In this document: in pieces, positions 56,080-63,951 of the stretch
Numbering within the stretch: position 1 is the stretch's first letter
Layout of the letters: each line of letters opens with the position of its first letter
NCBI GenBank assembly: GCA_004144345.1
Contig: SEEL01000012.1
Span: forward strand, 35,264 to 99,263
Direction: 5' to 3'
DNA length: 64,000 nucleotides
Source: Hyphomicrobiales bacterium
GTDB lineage: Bacteria; Pseudomonadota; Alphaproteobacteria; Rhizobiales; Devosiaceae
Notes under the pieces: model-generated
The model's input: only the letters and a program-made list of their open reading frames with translations
The model's database searches: none
What the model was told of the DNA's origin: nothing
Position numbers and translations under genes: made by a program

Positions 56080-56104
56080 AACGAACCGGCCTTTCGGGTG
56101 TTCC
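56080..56104 (-). promoter_or_regulatory. Consensus EcfG promoter of the second ku gene
   Basis: On the minus strand: GGAAC, 16 bases, CGTT, an exact match 26 bases before the ATG at 56054. Confidence 0.75.
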
Positions 56105-56229
56105 CCTGCCGGTCGCTGCTGCTGAAATTGGATCGCTGAATAGCAGCGGGACATTGCTTGCTTCGGAGTAGGGTTCGCCCCTTCGCAGGAAATGTCTCGA
56201 TCTGAAGCGGTTTCCGGTCAAAAATGAAG

Positions 56230-56261
56230 AGCCCCTCGGCGGGCTGGACCGAGGGGCTTTT
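56230..56261 (+). terminator. Intrinsic terminator hairpin
   Basis: AGCCCCTCGG-9 bases-CCGAGGGGCT followed by TTTT. No + strand gene ends nearby, so it either terminates an unannotated transcript or works on the minus strand, where TCTTCATTTTT follows the stem. Confidence 0.55.
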
Positions 56262-56605
56262 GCTGATGAGCTGCGAGCGGGATAAGGGCTCGGCTGCCGT
56301 TTCGTTGGCCCAGGCGGGAAACCGGAAAAACCACCCAGTTCCCTATGCCGCTACGTCCGGTTGACGCGTCAGTCATCACAGCGAATAATTTGCCAAACGT
56401 CGGATGGTTGCGCAGTGACATGGGCGCGCGCTTACTCATTCAGACTCAGTTCGAGTTCGAGCTTAGCTGCTGCCGCGCTAATCTGCGTCCGATCGACCTG
56501 AGGCTGAGTTGCTTTCAGCGCACGACAATTGTGGTCGGGCGTTCGCCCGCCACTTCGAGGATCTACCGCGGCGGGATTTGCCCGTCGCGGGACCGAGGGC
56601 TTGCC

Positions 56606-56810
56606 GTGAAGAAATCCATACTGGTCGTCGAAGACGAAGCGCTGATCGCCCAATCTGTCGCAACGAGCATACCGTTGGCCGCGCCAAGGACGAGGTCGCT
56701 TTTAGCGTGGGTTCCTAGTGTGCTATCATCACCTCGCAGGTTTCGCCTTGCTGATGGATGTCAACCAGCGCGATATCTGGCCGGTGGCTCCAAATGGGCT
56801 CGAGCGGCGC
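56606..56810 (+). pseudogene. Response-regulator receiver remnant
   Basis: From a GTG the sequence reads 'KKSILVVEDEALIAQSVAT', the first strand and helix of a receiver. Then, in shifted frames, 'HTVGRAKDEVAF' and 'RFALLMDVNQRDIW' match the next helix and the phospho-acceptor strand. Several indels break it. The rest of 56055-56999 holds only the second ku promoter, a terminator and no supported gene. Confidence 0.6.
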
Positions 56811-56999
56811 GGTCTTCGATGAGGAGCCCGATGGCAGCAGCTTCATATCCACACCTAGGTTCAAGAAATCGCGAACTTAGTTGGTTCGCGGGCCCCACCA
56901 CCCTATACAGGGAGCACGTTGCGCAACGCGCGCGACGTAGACGGCGCCGGGAGTTGACCTCCTCCGGCGCCATTTCTTTGGCAGCGGCAAGCGACCAAA

Positions 57000-57602
57000 A
57001 TGCTTTACCTAGTTCGGCACGGGCAAACGGAATTCAACGCGCACAAGCGTTGGCAGGGCCACGTCGATTCTCCGCTAACAGCGCGCGGGATCGACCAGGC
57101 CAACAGTGTGGCAACGAAGCTTCGCGAGTTACTCGGCCCTCAGGAAACCCGAATTGTCTCTAGCCCTCTTATGCGGGCCCAAGCCACTGCGTCGATCATA
57201 GCTAGAGGGCTGCGCGTCCGAGACGGCATCGAACTCGACCCTCGGCTAATGGAAGTGAGGATGGGTTCCTGGGACGGTCTCACTGACGCGGAGATTGAAG
57301 ACCGATCGCCGGGTGCACGCAAAGGCATGGCGGCCGGTGAATGGTTCTTTCATTCACCAGACGGAGAGACCTATCCCGACATGTTGAGGAGGGTGAACGA
57401 AGCCCTTCGCGACATAAAGGACCATGGTTCTGCCGTCACTGTCATTGTCTGTGACGGCGTGACCGGTCGCATAATTCGTGGGCTGCATGCGGGGCTCCAA
57501 AAGAGCACGATGCTTGACCTCGAAGCGCCGCAAGATGCCGTATTTGCATTGGGCGACAGCGGGTGCATCGATGCCATTTCTTGCGTCCCCTCAGCGCCGT
57601 AG
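57000..57602 (+). CDS. Histidine phosphatase family protein with altered second catalytic residue
   Basis: A 200-residue phosphoglycerate-mutase-like protein. The nucleophile motif R6-H7-G8 ('YLVRHGQTEFN'), the second Arg ('VSSPLMRAQATA') and the Glu-containing 'LMEVRMGSWDGLTDAEI' are intact. The second catalytic histidine, usually in 'HG[VI]TGR', is replaced by D152 ('VCDGVTGR'). This would weaken or change catalysis. The ribosome site is weak. Confidence 0.82.
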   Translation: MLYLVRHGQTEFNAHKRWQGHVDSPLTARGIDQANSVATKLRELLGPQETRIVSSPLMRAQATASIIARGLRVRDGIELDPRLMEVRMGSWDGLTDAEIEDRSPGARKGMAAGEWFFHSPDGETYPDMLRRVNEALRDIKDHGSAVTVIVCDGVTGRIIRGLHAGLQKSTMLDLEAPQDAVFALGDSGCIDAISCVPSAP

Positions 57603-57637
57603 ATTTCTCAGGCGCGGGCTGCCCGGGCCGATTTGTG

Positions 57638-57925
57638 TCACGCTGAATTGTCGTCTGAAGTGGTACTTGCATTGTCCGGTCGGGGCGGCGGCTCGCCACC
57701 ATGAATGGCGCTGTTTGGTCCGATGTCTTTTATCGGGGGATGGGCGCCTCCGGGATGTCGTGCTTTATATGGATGTTCCTCGTTGGAAGGATGGGGATCC
57801 GCCACATCAAGCTCGGGCGGCGCAGTCCCCTGGCCCGTCTGACGATGCTTCGATGGCACCGGGGCGGGCGGGCTTTCCGCCTCACCAAAGTCATGCTGGC
57901 GGGGATTGATCTTGTTCTCGGTCAT
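57638..57925 (-). CDS. 95-residue Pro-rich disordered protein
   Basis: A small acidic, Pro/His-rich protein ('EHPYKARHPGGAHPPIKDIG') with AAGGA eight bases before the ATG at 57925. It has no TM helix or signal peptide and is probably disordered. It is the last of five small minus-strand genes. No family recognised. Confidence 0.5.
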   Translation of the reverse strand: MTENKINPRQHDFGEAESPPAPVPSKHRQTGQGTAPPELDVADPHPSNEEHPYKARHPGGAHPPIKDIGPNSAIHGGEPPPRPDNASTTSDDNSA

Positions 57926-57937
57926 TCTCGAGTCCTT

Positions 57938-58198
57938 CTAGTGGGTACCGTTACCTAGCAATCCGGCTTGAAGTCGAATGCGCGCGGCTCTCAGCCGGGC
58001 CGCAACCACCTCAATATCGTCGGCCCTGAGAGGTCGTGATACTGCCAGTGCCTCGGCCTCTGCGATTGCACCATTCAGAGCGCGCACGAGCTCGTCGGAA
58101 TGTGATATGTTCACCTGGCCAACTTCCAGTTGAGCGATCAATTCACGAGCGCTGGCTAGGTACGCGTCGACCATGTCCGACGAACCACCCTCGCTCAT
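57938..58198 (-). CDS. 86-residue helical hypothetical protein
   Basis: Predicted helical ('MVDAYLASARELIAQLEVGQ...VVAARLRAARIRLQAGLLG'). Its ATG at 58198 overlaps the TGA of the upstream 56-residue TM protein gene, which fixes this start over the longer frame. No function recognised. Confidence 0.6.
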   Translation of the reverse strand: MSEGGSSDMVDAYLASARELIAQLEVGQVNISHSDELVRALNGAIAEAEALAVSRPLRADDIEVVAARLRAARIRLQAGLLGNGTH

Positions 58199-58365
58199 AG
58201 GATTTGCAGGACTATAGCGACGACGACCCCGAGCACGAACAGCATTACCGCGCCGATTATGATCAGGACGAAAAATGGACCAGACCACGGGTTCGTGCCG
58301 TGGAATGGCTTGTTCTCCCCGTCCGTTGGAACATGATCGTCTTCTTGCGGCGGGCGAGCGGTCAT
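58195..58365 (-). CDS. 56-residue single-TM protein
   Basis: A hydrophilic N-terminal half ('TARPPQEDDHVPTDGENKPF') is followed by one long TM helix ('FFVLIIIGAVMLFVLGVVVA'). The stop overlaps the next gene's ATG (ATGA). Composition and coupling support a real gene. Function unknown. Confidence 0.6.
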   Translation of the reverse strand: MTARPPQEDDHVPTDGENKPFHGTNPWSGPFFVLIIIGAVMLFVLGVVVAIVLQIL

Positions 58366-58465
58366 TGGCGTCGAAAGCTCCTCCAGTTAGGTGCTGGCGG
58401 ACTCAAACTACCGAGGAGCGACTTCGATGCAGTCCATCGCGGCCGGGTGTAGGATTGCAGCGCCC

Positions 58466-58654
58466 TCAGGTTTCTCGTCGAGCGTCCAGCCTTCGGGACA
58501 TCACGTTTTCAGGCGACTCTGTGACGAACAGCTCCCGAGCGGGGAACACAATCTTGGAGCCGCCTGCATCCTTGTGTACGGACAGTGCCGCGCTCATGTT
58601 GATCCAAACCTTGCCCCGGTCGGTGCGCGAAGTCAGCTCGATCCACTCGCTCAT
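58466..58654 (-). CDS. 62-residue small protein
   Basis: A compact, probably beta-rich protein ('WIELTSRTDRGKVWINMSAA', 'GSKIVFPARELFVTESPENV'). The pattern is like short FlbD/DUF-type proteins with two strands and a final helix, but I do not assign a family. The ATG overlaps the upstream stop (ATGA). Confidence 0.55.
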   Translation of the reverse strand: MSEWIELTSRTDRGKVWINMSAALSVHKDAGGSKIVFPARELFVTESPENVMSRRLDARRET

Positions 58655-58872
58655 TGGACCGCTCTGCCGCCCGACAGCATGCGTATGGTTCCTTCCAGAA
58701 GGACTACGCTGATTTGGTTGGTACGGATGGCTTCGGCCGTCACGTCCTCAGTCCCGCCGCCAGCGGCGTCCTGACGAAGAAGGCGAAAGATACCGCGTTC
58801 CATATCCGCGTTGGCCTGGCGCAGCTCCAGCAACAGCGTCCGATAGAATTCAAGCTGGTCCGGCTCGTCCAT
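58651..58872 (-). CDS. 73-residue helical hypothetical protein
   Basis: Starts 'MDEPDQLEFYRTLLLELRQA' and is mostly helical. A GTG at 58968 would give a 105-residue form; I prefer the ATG at 58872 because the extra residues look non-coding. It is the first of the small-gene series and is coupled to the 62-residue gene. Confidence 0.5.
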   Translation of the reverse strand: MDEPDQLEFYRTLLLELRQANADMERGIFRLLRQDAAGGGTEDVTAEAIRTNQISVVLLEGTIRMLSGGRAVQ

Positions 58873-59399
58873 TCGTAAGTACCCTAACAATGCGATCCAC
58901 CCGGGTACCTCCACGACCCAGCCGGTCGCATTAACTTTTGTTGTGACGGAGTGCTCCGGGCAAATCACCAGTTCTGCGCCGTCGGAACCAGAGCGCTATT
59001 GGCAGCTTTATCACGGCTGGCTTTCTCGCAGCCCGCACTGGTCCCTCTGCTGAACGCTTCCCACAAGCCCACGGCAGGGGGACCAACCTTTGGTACGAGT
59101 GCGGGAGAAATCGGCAGTGCTCAGCGGCGGTACGCACGACATCGACATCGAAGTCGCCGCCAAGATTTAAGTCCGCTGTACCCGTGCAGACCAGAGGTCA
59201 ACCGAGGCCATGGCCTTAGCGCGCTGTACGATCTGCCGCATGGCGTGGGCTCCTTGGAGCGAGGCGAACCCAGCGTGGATGCTTGCGCCGCGCGCTCGTC
59301 GTCATTCCTGAATTGTCCCCTGTAATCTTCCTGCAGGTCTAGCTTCGTACGGCGGTGACGTCCTTCTTGTCGCTCGACGATCTGTGTCGGAGGCGATAG
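58873..59399. other. Intergenic region without supported gene
   Basis: The left part should hold the promoter of the minus-strand small-gene operon. A short frame ending '...SGGTHDIDIEVAAKI' (stop near 59170) is open on the + strand but lacks a start. Nothing else is supported. Confidence 0.4.
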
Positions 59400-59774
59400 A
59401 TGACAAGAGCGCGACATCACGCTGTAGAAGGTGGCCCAGCTGCCAAAAGTGCCTTGCCGACTCTCGGTCGACAATTCATGCGACAGCGGGCGCGGGCCCA
59501 ACGCGCTTGGCGCTCGTATGCAGCGACAAGTGACAAAATCGATGCCGACGCCTCCGCCAAAGCGCATCAGAAATGGTCCGACGCGGTCGACAGTGCTTTG
59601 CTCACTATCCAGGCGATATCCGTCGAGCCGGCACACGACCTCAGCGAACTCCTCCTCCAGTACGAGGCGATCTATTGGTGGCTCGGGGAGGACGACAACA
59701 TCCTGGATGGCAGCACGCGACGCTGGCTGGGGCGGTTTCGACGCTCGCTGCGAGGCCTTGCCCGAAAGGGATGA
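59400..59774 (+). CDS. 124-residue hypothetical protein
   Basis: A basic, helical protein ('RQRARAQRAWRSYAATSDKI', 'EAIYWWLGEDDNILDGSTRR') from an ATG with a strong ribosome site (GGAGGCGATAG). No TM helix and no recognised family. It is the last gene before the repeated structured element. Confidence 0.55.
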   Translation: MTRARHHAVEGGPAAKSALPTLGRQFMRQRARAQRAWRSYAATSDKIDADASAKAHQKWSDAVDSALLTIQAISVEPAHDLSELLLQYEAIYWWLGEDDNILDGSTRRWLGRFRRSLRGLARKG

Positions 59775-60152
59775 TCGGGACAGCCTTCATGCTGCCGGCT
59801 CGAACTTTCGCCCGTCTCTTGCCACTCTGAGTGGGCTGCCGCGAGTGAGCGGGGTTGCGGGCGAAGAAATCATCGCAATCTATCGCATGGGTAAAGCCTG
59901 AAAGGCCTCATTTTTACTCCAAAGCCGCCGGCGATCGACCTATGCCCTGGAATGATCGGAAGTTCTTGCTCACTTCGCATGTTCCCTCTCGGCGAGATCA
60001 AAATGAGCCCGCCCCTTGGGCCGTTGAGGATTCCACTTTTGGAAGGCTTGCTTCCGATGCCGCTACCGCCGGAGTGCAATTGACTCGATCTCTCGGGACG
60101 TTGCGGCGAGCGACGCGGGTTCCGGCAGAAGGAAGAGGGAGGTTTCCCCCAT
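59775..60152. other. Intergenic region without supported gene
   Basis: Open frames here have no ribosome sites and no recognisable similarity. The stretch ends where the first copy of the structured repeat begins. Confidence 0.4.
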
Positions 60153-60766
60153 TAGCTGCTTCCATGTTGCGGCTGGGGCCGACCCTCATGGCCTCACCGC
60201 CGGGAAGGACCCATGGTCCTCATAGTACTCGGAGTGACGAGGGAGTGGTTGCCAGGCTCCTAGTCGTCGAGTGTGATGGTCGCAACGCGAAGTTGTGCCT
60301 TGAGTCGAACTTCGTTCTTATCATTTCGACTGAGTGGCTACCTTGCAGGCACTGAGCGGTCGATGCTCGTCGGTGGCAAGTCTTCATAGCACGTCACGCG
60401 CCATAACGTTGCGTAACGCCCGACCACTACGGTCCATGTGTTCTCGTCGCCTCTGTTGCCCGCCCGGAGCACAGCAGGCACGGTGGTGGGACGACCATAT
60501 CCCTGCCCCACCTAGGCTCGAAGACGAGGTGTCTGACAACCACACCCTCGTCACTCCGAGTACTATGAGGACCATGGGTCCTTCCCGGCGGTGAGGCCAT
60601 GAGGGTCGGCCCCAGCCTCGACCTGTCAGCAGCTATGGACTTTTATGACCTATGAGGCCCATTCCGCCCGTCCCGCGATAGTGGGGGCTGTCGCGGCCCC
60701 AGCCGCGGCCACCACCTATGGCGGGACAAACCGGACGCCGAAAAAGGCTGGAGACTACTGCTTCTG
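60153..60766 (+). repeat. Large structured element, copy A (81-bp inverted repeat around a conserved core)
   Basis: Outer helix TAGCTGC (60153-60159)/GCAGCTA (near 60628-60634). The main stem pairs 60171-60251 with 60537-60617: 80 of 81 positions are complementary, the exception being A60244 opposite A60544. The 285-base interior is conserved with copy B and contains hairpins CGTT-GCGT-AACG (60407-60418) and GACC-ACTAC-GGTC (60422-60434). A 3' domain follows with CCGCGATAG/CTGTCGCGG (60673-60696) and GTCCCGC.../...GCGGGAC. No open frame is conserved between the copies. It may be a large non-coding RNA or a palindromic mobile element; strand is assigned only because the 3' domain lies on the right. 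Confidence 0.8.
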
Positions 60767-60848
60767 TCCCAAAGCTGGCACGCCTAGCCTATTCTGACCA
60801 TTGACGATCATGGCAGCTCAATCGACAGTGGCTTCAGGGAGATCAAAC

Positions 60849-62747
60849 ATGCTGCGCTACGTGATTGCCATCACCTTTGCTGCGTTGTCGATTTCTGCCG
60901 TGGCCGCCAGTGACGACGTGATGTGCGTCCAGCAGGTATTGACGGAATTGGGGTATGCCCCTGGGCCTGCGGACGGGGCAATAGGACGTCGAACCCGCGA
61001 GGCGTCGGCCATGTTTGCGGCCGACACCGGATCCCGGCTGCCGGCTCTGGCGGATGACAATGCCAACGTCTGGTGCACCGACTTGACTGCGTTTGCCGCG
61101 TCAGCTGAAGCCAGCCTTCTCAATTCGCCAGCTCGCGCCTTGCTGCCTGCCGATGTGCTGATCGCCTTGTCGCGCCAGCCTATTGAGACAGGGGCCCGAC
61201 TTTGCAAACCAAGTGGCTCGAGCCTCGACTCCGTCCGCTCGGTGGAGCCGATCGTCAAGATCAGTGGCTTTAACTCCCGCATGGACAATGTGGAATCTGT
61301 TGAGCACGCCCGTGACCTGGAGCGTTTTGCCGGCGCGTTCGGCGGGCAGTCGGTACTGGCGCTGGCGAGCGACAATCTCGCCCTCAAGACCGAGTTGATC
61401 AAAATCCTCGCGAGGTGGGCGGAAGCCGGCGCCCTGCTGGAAACCATCGCCTGCGTCACCGGCGACGGTCTTCTGATCAATAAGGGCGCCTGCACCGAAT
61501 GGACGCAGGATAATGGGCAGGACCCGTCGGGCATGAAGGACGCGACCTTCACCACGTTCATCGGCGCCGGCCTCGTGCGCGCCTATTACGCCGCCCTCGC
61601 CGATGCCGACCCGGAAGGGCTGGCGGTCGAGCATACGGCGATCAAAGGCTGGATCGAAAGATTCTCGAAGCGGCTGAAGCGGCCGGGCGATGTGTACTTC
61701 GGCCTCAACATGGGCTGGTACTGGCCGACCATCGTCAACGAGCTGGCGGCCGGCGAGACCGACGCAGCGCGGGGGCGGCTCACCAAGATTGCCGATGAAA
61801 TGCTCCGGCTGATCAGTGCCGACGGCTCGATCCGGGAGCGGACGACGCGCGGCAACCGGGCGCTGTGGTATCACTTCACCAGTATCGACGAGATCGTCGT
61901 GTCGATGGAACTGATGCGGGCCGCGGGCATGACGCCACCGGCCGCGCTGGAAGAGGATCTGCACCGGGCAGTGGCGGTGTTCATCGCCGGCGTGAAGGAC
62001 CATTCGACGCTCGATAAATGGGCGAAGCTAGCCAACAACTCGGTCTATGACGGCACGCAGGACTGGGATGCCAACTGGGCCGACGGCGATTTCGCCGGCA
62101 CCTGGCTCCACATCTATCCCTACCGCTATGCCGGCACGCCACTCGCCGTAGAACTACGCGCGCTGGTGCCAGTGATGGCGAGGTCGGCTACCTCAGACAT
62201 CGATCTGGGACTGGGTCTCGGATGCATTTACAATGCCGCCATCCATTCGCCGGATGCGCTGCCGGCACCGGATCAAAAGACGGCGCCGCCGGCGGAGCTG
62301 AAGCTGACCGGCGCCATGGTACTGCGTGCCGACGACGAGCCCAATTTCCGCTCCTACAAGGTGACTCCGTTCAGCCTGAGCGTCGACGACGCCAGCACCG
62401 GCATTTCGTCGATCGAGGTGATGGCCGATTTCAACGGCTCGTCGACGCCGGACAATCTCCAGTTGCTCCGCCTCACCATGCCACGCGCCAACCTCAAGGA
62501 CGAAGCGAGCCGGCTGGCGGACTTCTCCGGCTGCGATCCCATTTCGGTACGGGTCGACGGCAGTGAACAAGAGCTGCGGCTGGCGTTCGGCGAAGAGGCA
62601 GGTGTGAATGAATGCGTATTCGACAAGATGGGCCAGACCGATCGTATGATCTGGACGGCGATCCATGAACAGTTCGCCAAAATTCTAGCGGCGAGCAAGG
62701 ATGAACCGGCCCGCGAGATCGACGCCCTCTACGAGCGAGCGAAGTAA
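60849..62747 (+). CDS. Secreted peptidoglycan-binding / alginate-lyase-like protein
   Basis: A 632-residue exported protein. The signal peptide is about residues 1-20 ('MLRYVIAITFAALSISAVAA'). A peptidoglycan-binding domain follows at about 24-60 ('CVQQVLTELGYAPGPADGAI'). An (alpha/alpha) alginate-lyase-like domain covers about 120-450 ('GNRALWYHFTSIDEIVVSME', with candidate catalytic His and Tyr in 'LWYHF'). The last 150 residues are beta-rich and unassigned. The ATG at 60849 is preceded by GGGAG. It may act on exopolysaccharide or alginate in the periplasm. It stands alone between two copies of the structured element. Confidence 0.8.
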   Translation: MLRYVIAITFAALSISAVAASDDVMCVQQVLTELGYAPGPADGAIGRRTREASAMFAADTGSRLPALADDNANVWCTDLTAFAASAEASLLNSPARALLPADVLIALSRQPIETGARLCKPSGSSLDSVRSVEPIVKISGFNSRMDNVESVEHARDLERFAGAFGGQSVLALASDNLALKTELIKILARWAEAGALLETIACVTGDGLLINKGACTEWTQDNGQDPSGMKDATFTTFIGAGLVRAYYAALADADPEGLAVEHTAIKGWIERFSKRLKRPGDVYFGLNMGWYWPTIVNELAAGETDAARGRLTKIADEMLRLISADGSIRERTTRGNRALWYHFTSIDEIVVSMELMRAAGMTPPAALEEDLHRAVAVFIAGVKDHSTLDKWAKLANNSVYDGTQDWDANWADGDFAGTWLHIYPYRYAGTPLAVELRALVPVMARSATSDIDLGLGLGCIYNAAIHSPDALPAPDQKTAPPAELKLTGAMVLRADDEPNFRSYKVTPFSLSVDDASTGISSIEVMADFNGSSTPDNLQLLRLTMPRANLKDEASRLADFSGCDPISVRVDGSEQELRLAFGEEAGVNECVFDKMGQTDRMIWTAIHEQFAKILAASKDEPAREIDALYERAK

Positions 62748-62983
62748 GATATCTCAGCCACCGTAGGTGGCACCAGAGTGGGACTTGGCAGACGTGCTCG
62801 GACGCCAGCTTTTGGCGCGGAGCGGACCTTTCAGACATTGGCGCCCATAGTGCCAGCAGCTTTTCGGGGGCGGGGATGGCCTTGAGGATGCGCGCCACGA
62901 TGCCGTCGCTGCTCTTCCGAACGACCTGGTCCACTTCAACCGGCACAGCTGCAGCGAGGCAACCCGCGTTCTATGGAGGTGAC

Positions 62984-63112
62984 ATGCCTATACCGGCCGA
63001 TTGCGCAGTGCGTGCACGGTTTCAGGCCTCGCCGTTGCGCAAGCACGAGTATCTCTCGGAAATGTCGACAGAGTTTCTGAACCGCGCCGGGTTCGACACT
63101 GAAAGCCCCTGA
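62984..63112 (+). CDS. Possible 42-residue small protein
   Basis: The frame reads 'MPIPADCAVRARFQASPLRK...' and is preceded by GGAGGTGAC, an excellent ribosome site. No homology recognised. The surrounding 62748-63301 shows no other supported gene; a minus-strand frame at about 62754-62945 ('VDQVVRKSSDGIVARILKAI') could be a gene fragment. Confidence 0.4.
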   Translation: MPIPADCAVRARFQASPLRKHEYLSEMSTEFLNRAGFDTESP

Positions 63113-63301
63113 TAGAACGTGCTTTCAGGGTAGCCTCGCGCAGAGCCCCAGATTTCGGGGCGTAGCGCATCCCCCTGTTTTCCAAGCTTTCAGGGTACGC
63201 CACGACCGCCGGCGGGAACATTCGCCCGTCAGCTCGGACTATCACGGCGCTGCCGCGACCATAGCCTGATGAAAGGCGTCACTTTCCCAGTGGCTGGAGA
63301 C

Positions 63302-63890
63302 TAGCTGCGGCTGGGGCCGACCCACATAGCTGTACAGCCGGGGAGGACCCAACGGTCTCATCGTCCTCGGAGTGGCGAGGGTGTGGTTGCCAGGCTCCTA
63401 GCCCCCGAGTGTGATGGTTGTAGCGCGAGAGAGCCCTAAGAGTCGAACTACGTTCTTGTTCCTTGATTGAGTGACGACCTTGAAGGCTCTGAGCCGTCGG
63501 TGCTCGTCAGTGGCAGGTCTCACAGCCACCACGCCATAAGGCCGCCTAGGCCCGACTGCTATAGTCCGTGTGTCCCTATCGCCTCTGTTGCCCGGCCGGG
63601 GATCACAGCGGGGACAGTGGTGGGACGACCCTGTCCCCTGCCCCGCCCCGGCTCGAAGACAAGGTGTCTGGCAACCACACCCTCGCCACTCCGAGGACGA
63701 TGAGACCGTTGGGTCCTCCCCGGCTGTACAGCTATGTGGGTCGGCCCCAGCCGCGACTTGTCAGCAGCTATACGGTTTTGTGACCCATTCCGCCCGTCCC
63801 GCGATAGTGGGGGCTATCGCGGCCCCGGCCGCGGCCCACACCTATCGCGGGACAAACCGGACGCCGAAATGCGGGAGACGACCGCTTCTG
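63302..63890 (+). repeat. Large structured element, copy B (87-bp perfect inverted repeat around a conserved core)
   Basis: Outer helix TAGCTGC (63302-63308)/GCAGCTA. The main stem pairs 63307-63393 with 63668-63754 without a single mismatch over 87 positions. Core hairpins are GGCC-GCCTA-GGCC (63540-63552), GACT-GCTAT-AGTC (63554-63566) and GGGGACAG/CTGTCCCC (63610-63638) closing the loop 'TGGTGGGACGACC', which is identical in copy A. The 3' domain has CCGCGATAG-TGGGGG-CTATCGCGG (63799-63822). It has the same orientation as copy A and lies just upstream of an IS30-type transposase gene. Confidence 0.8.
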
Positions 63891-63951
63891 GCGGTGGTCT
63901 CAATCGGTGAGCGCAACACACTAATCTTCGGTTGGAGATGGAGTGTGAGCC

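Noticed and set aside
56345..57163. 272-residue + strand frame
   Set aside because: It runs through the receiver remnant and the start of the phosphatase gene in another frame; only about 20 residues resemble a known domain, so it was kept only as a pseudogene.
59855..60355. 166-residue + strand frame
   Set aside because: No ribosome site, no recognised similarity, and it runs into the inverted-repeat arm and core of copy A, where the equivalent frame is not kept in copy B.
62754..62946. Minus-strand frame with '...VDQVVRKSSDGIVARILKAI...'
   Set aside because: It looks weakly protein-like, but it has no clear start, no family I can name and no supporting context, so it is mentioned only in a neighbouring entry.
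63467..63783. Frames of 78 and 71 residues inside copy B
   Set aside because: They lie within the structured core and arms, are Pro/Arg/Ser-rich and have no counterpart of the same frame in copy A.
60153..63890. CRISPR array or tRNA/rRNA genes in the repeat region
   Set aside because: There are only two long copies and no short regularly spaced repeats; no cloverleaf or rRNA signature was seen here or elsewhere in the window.
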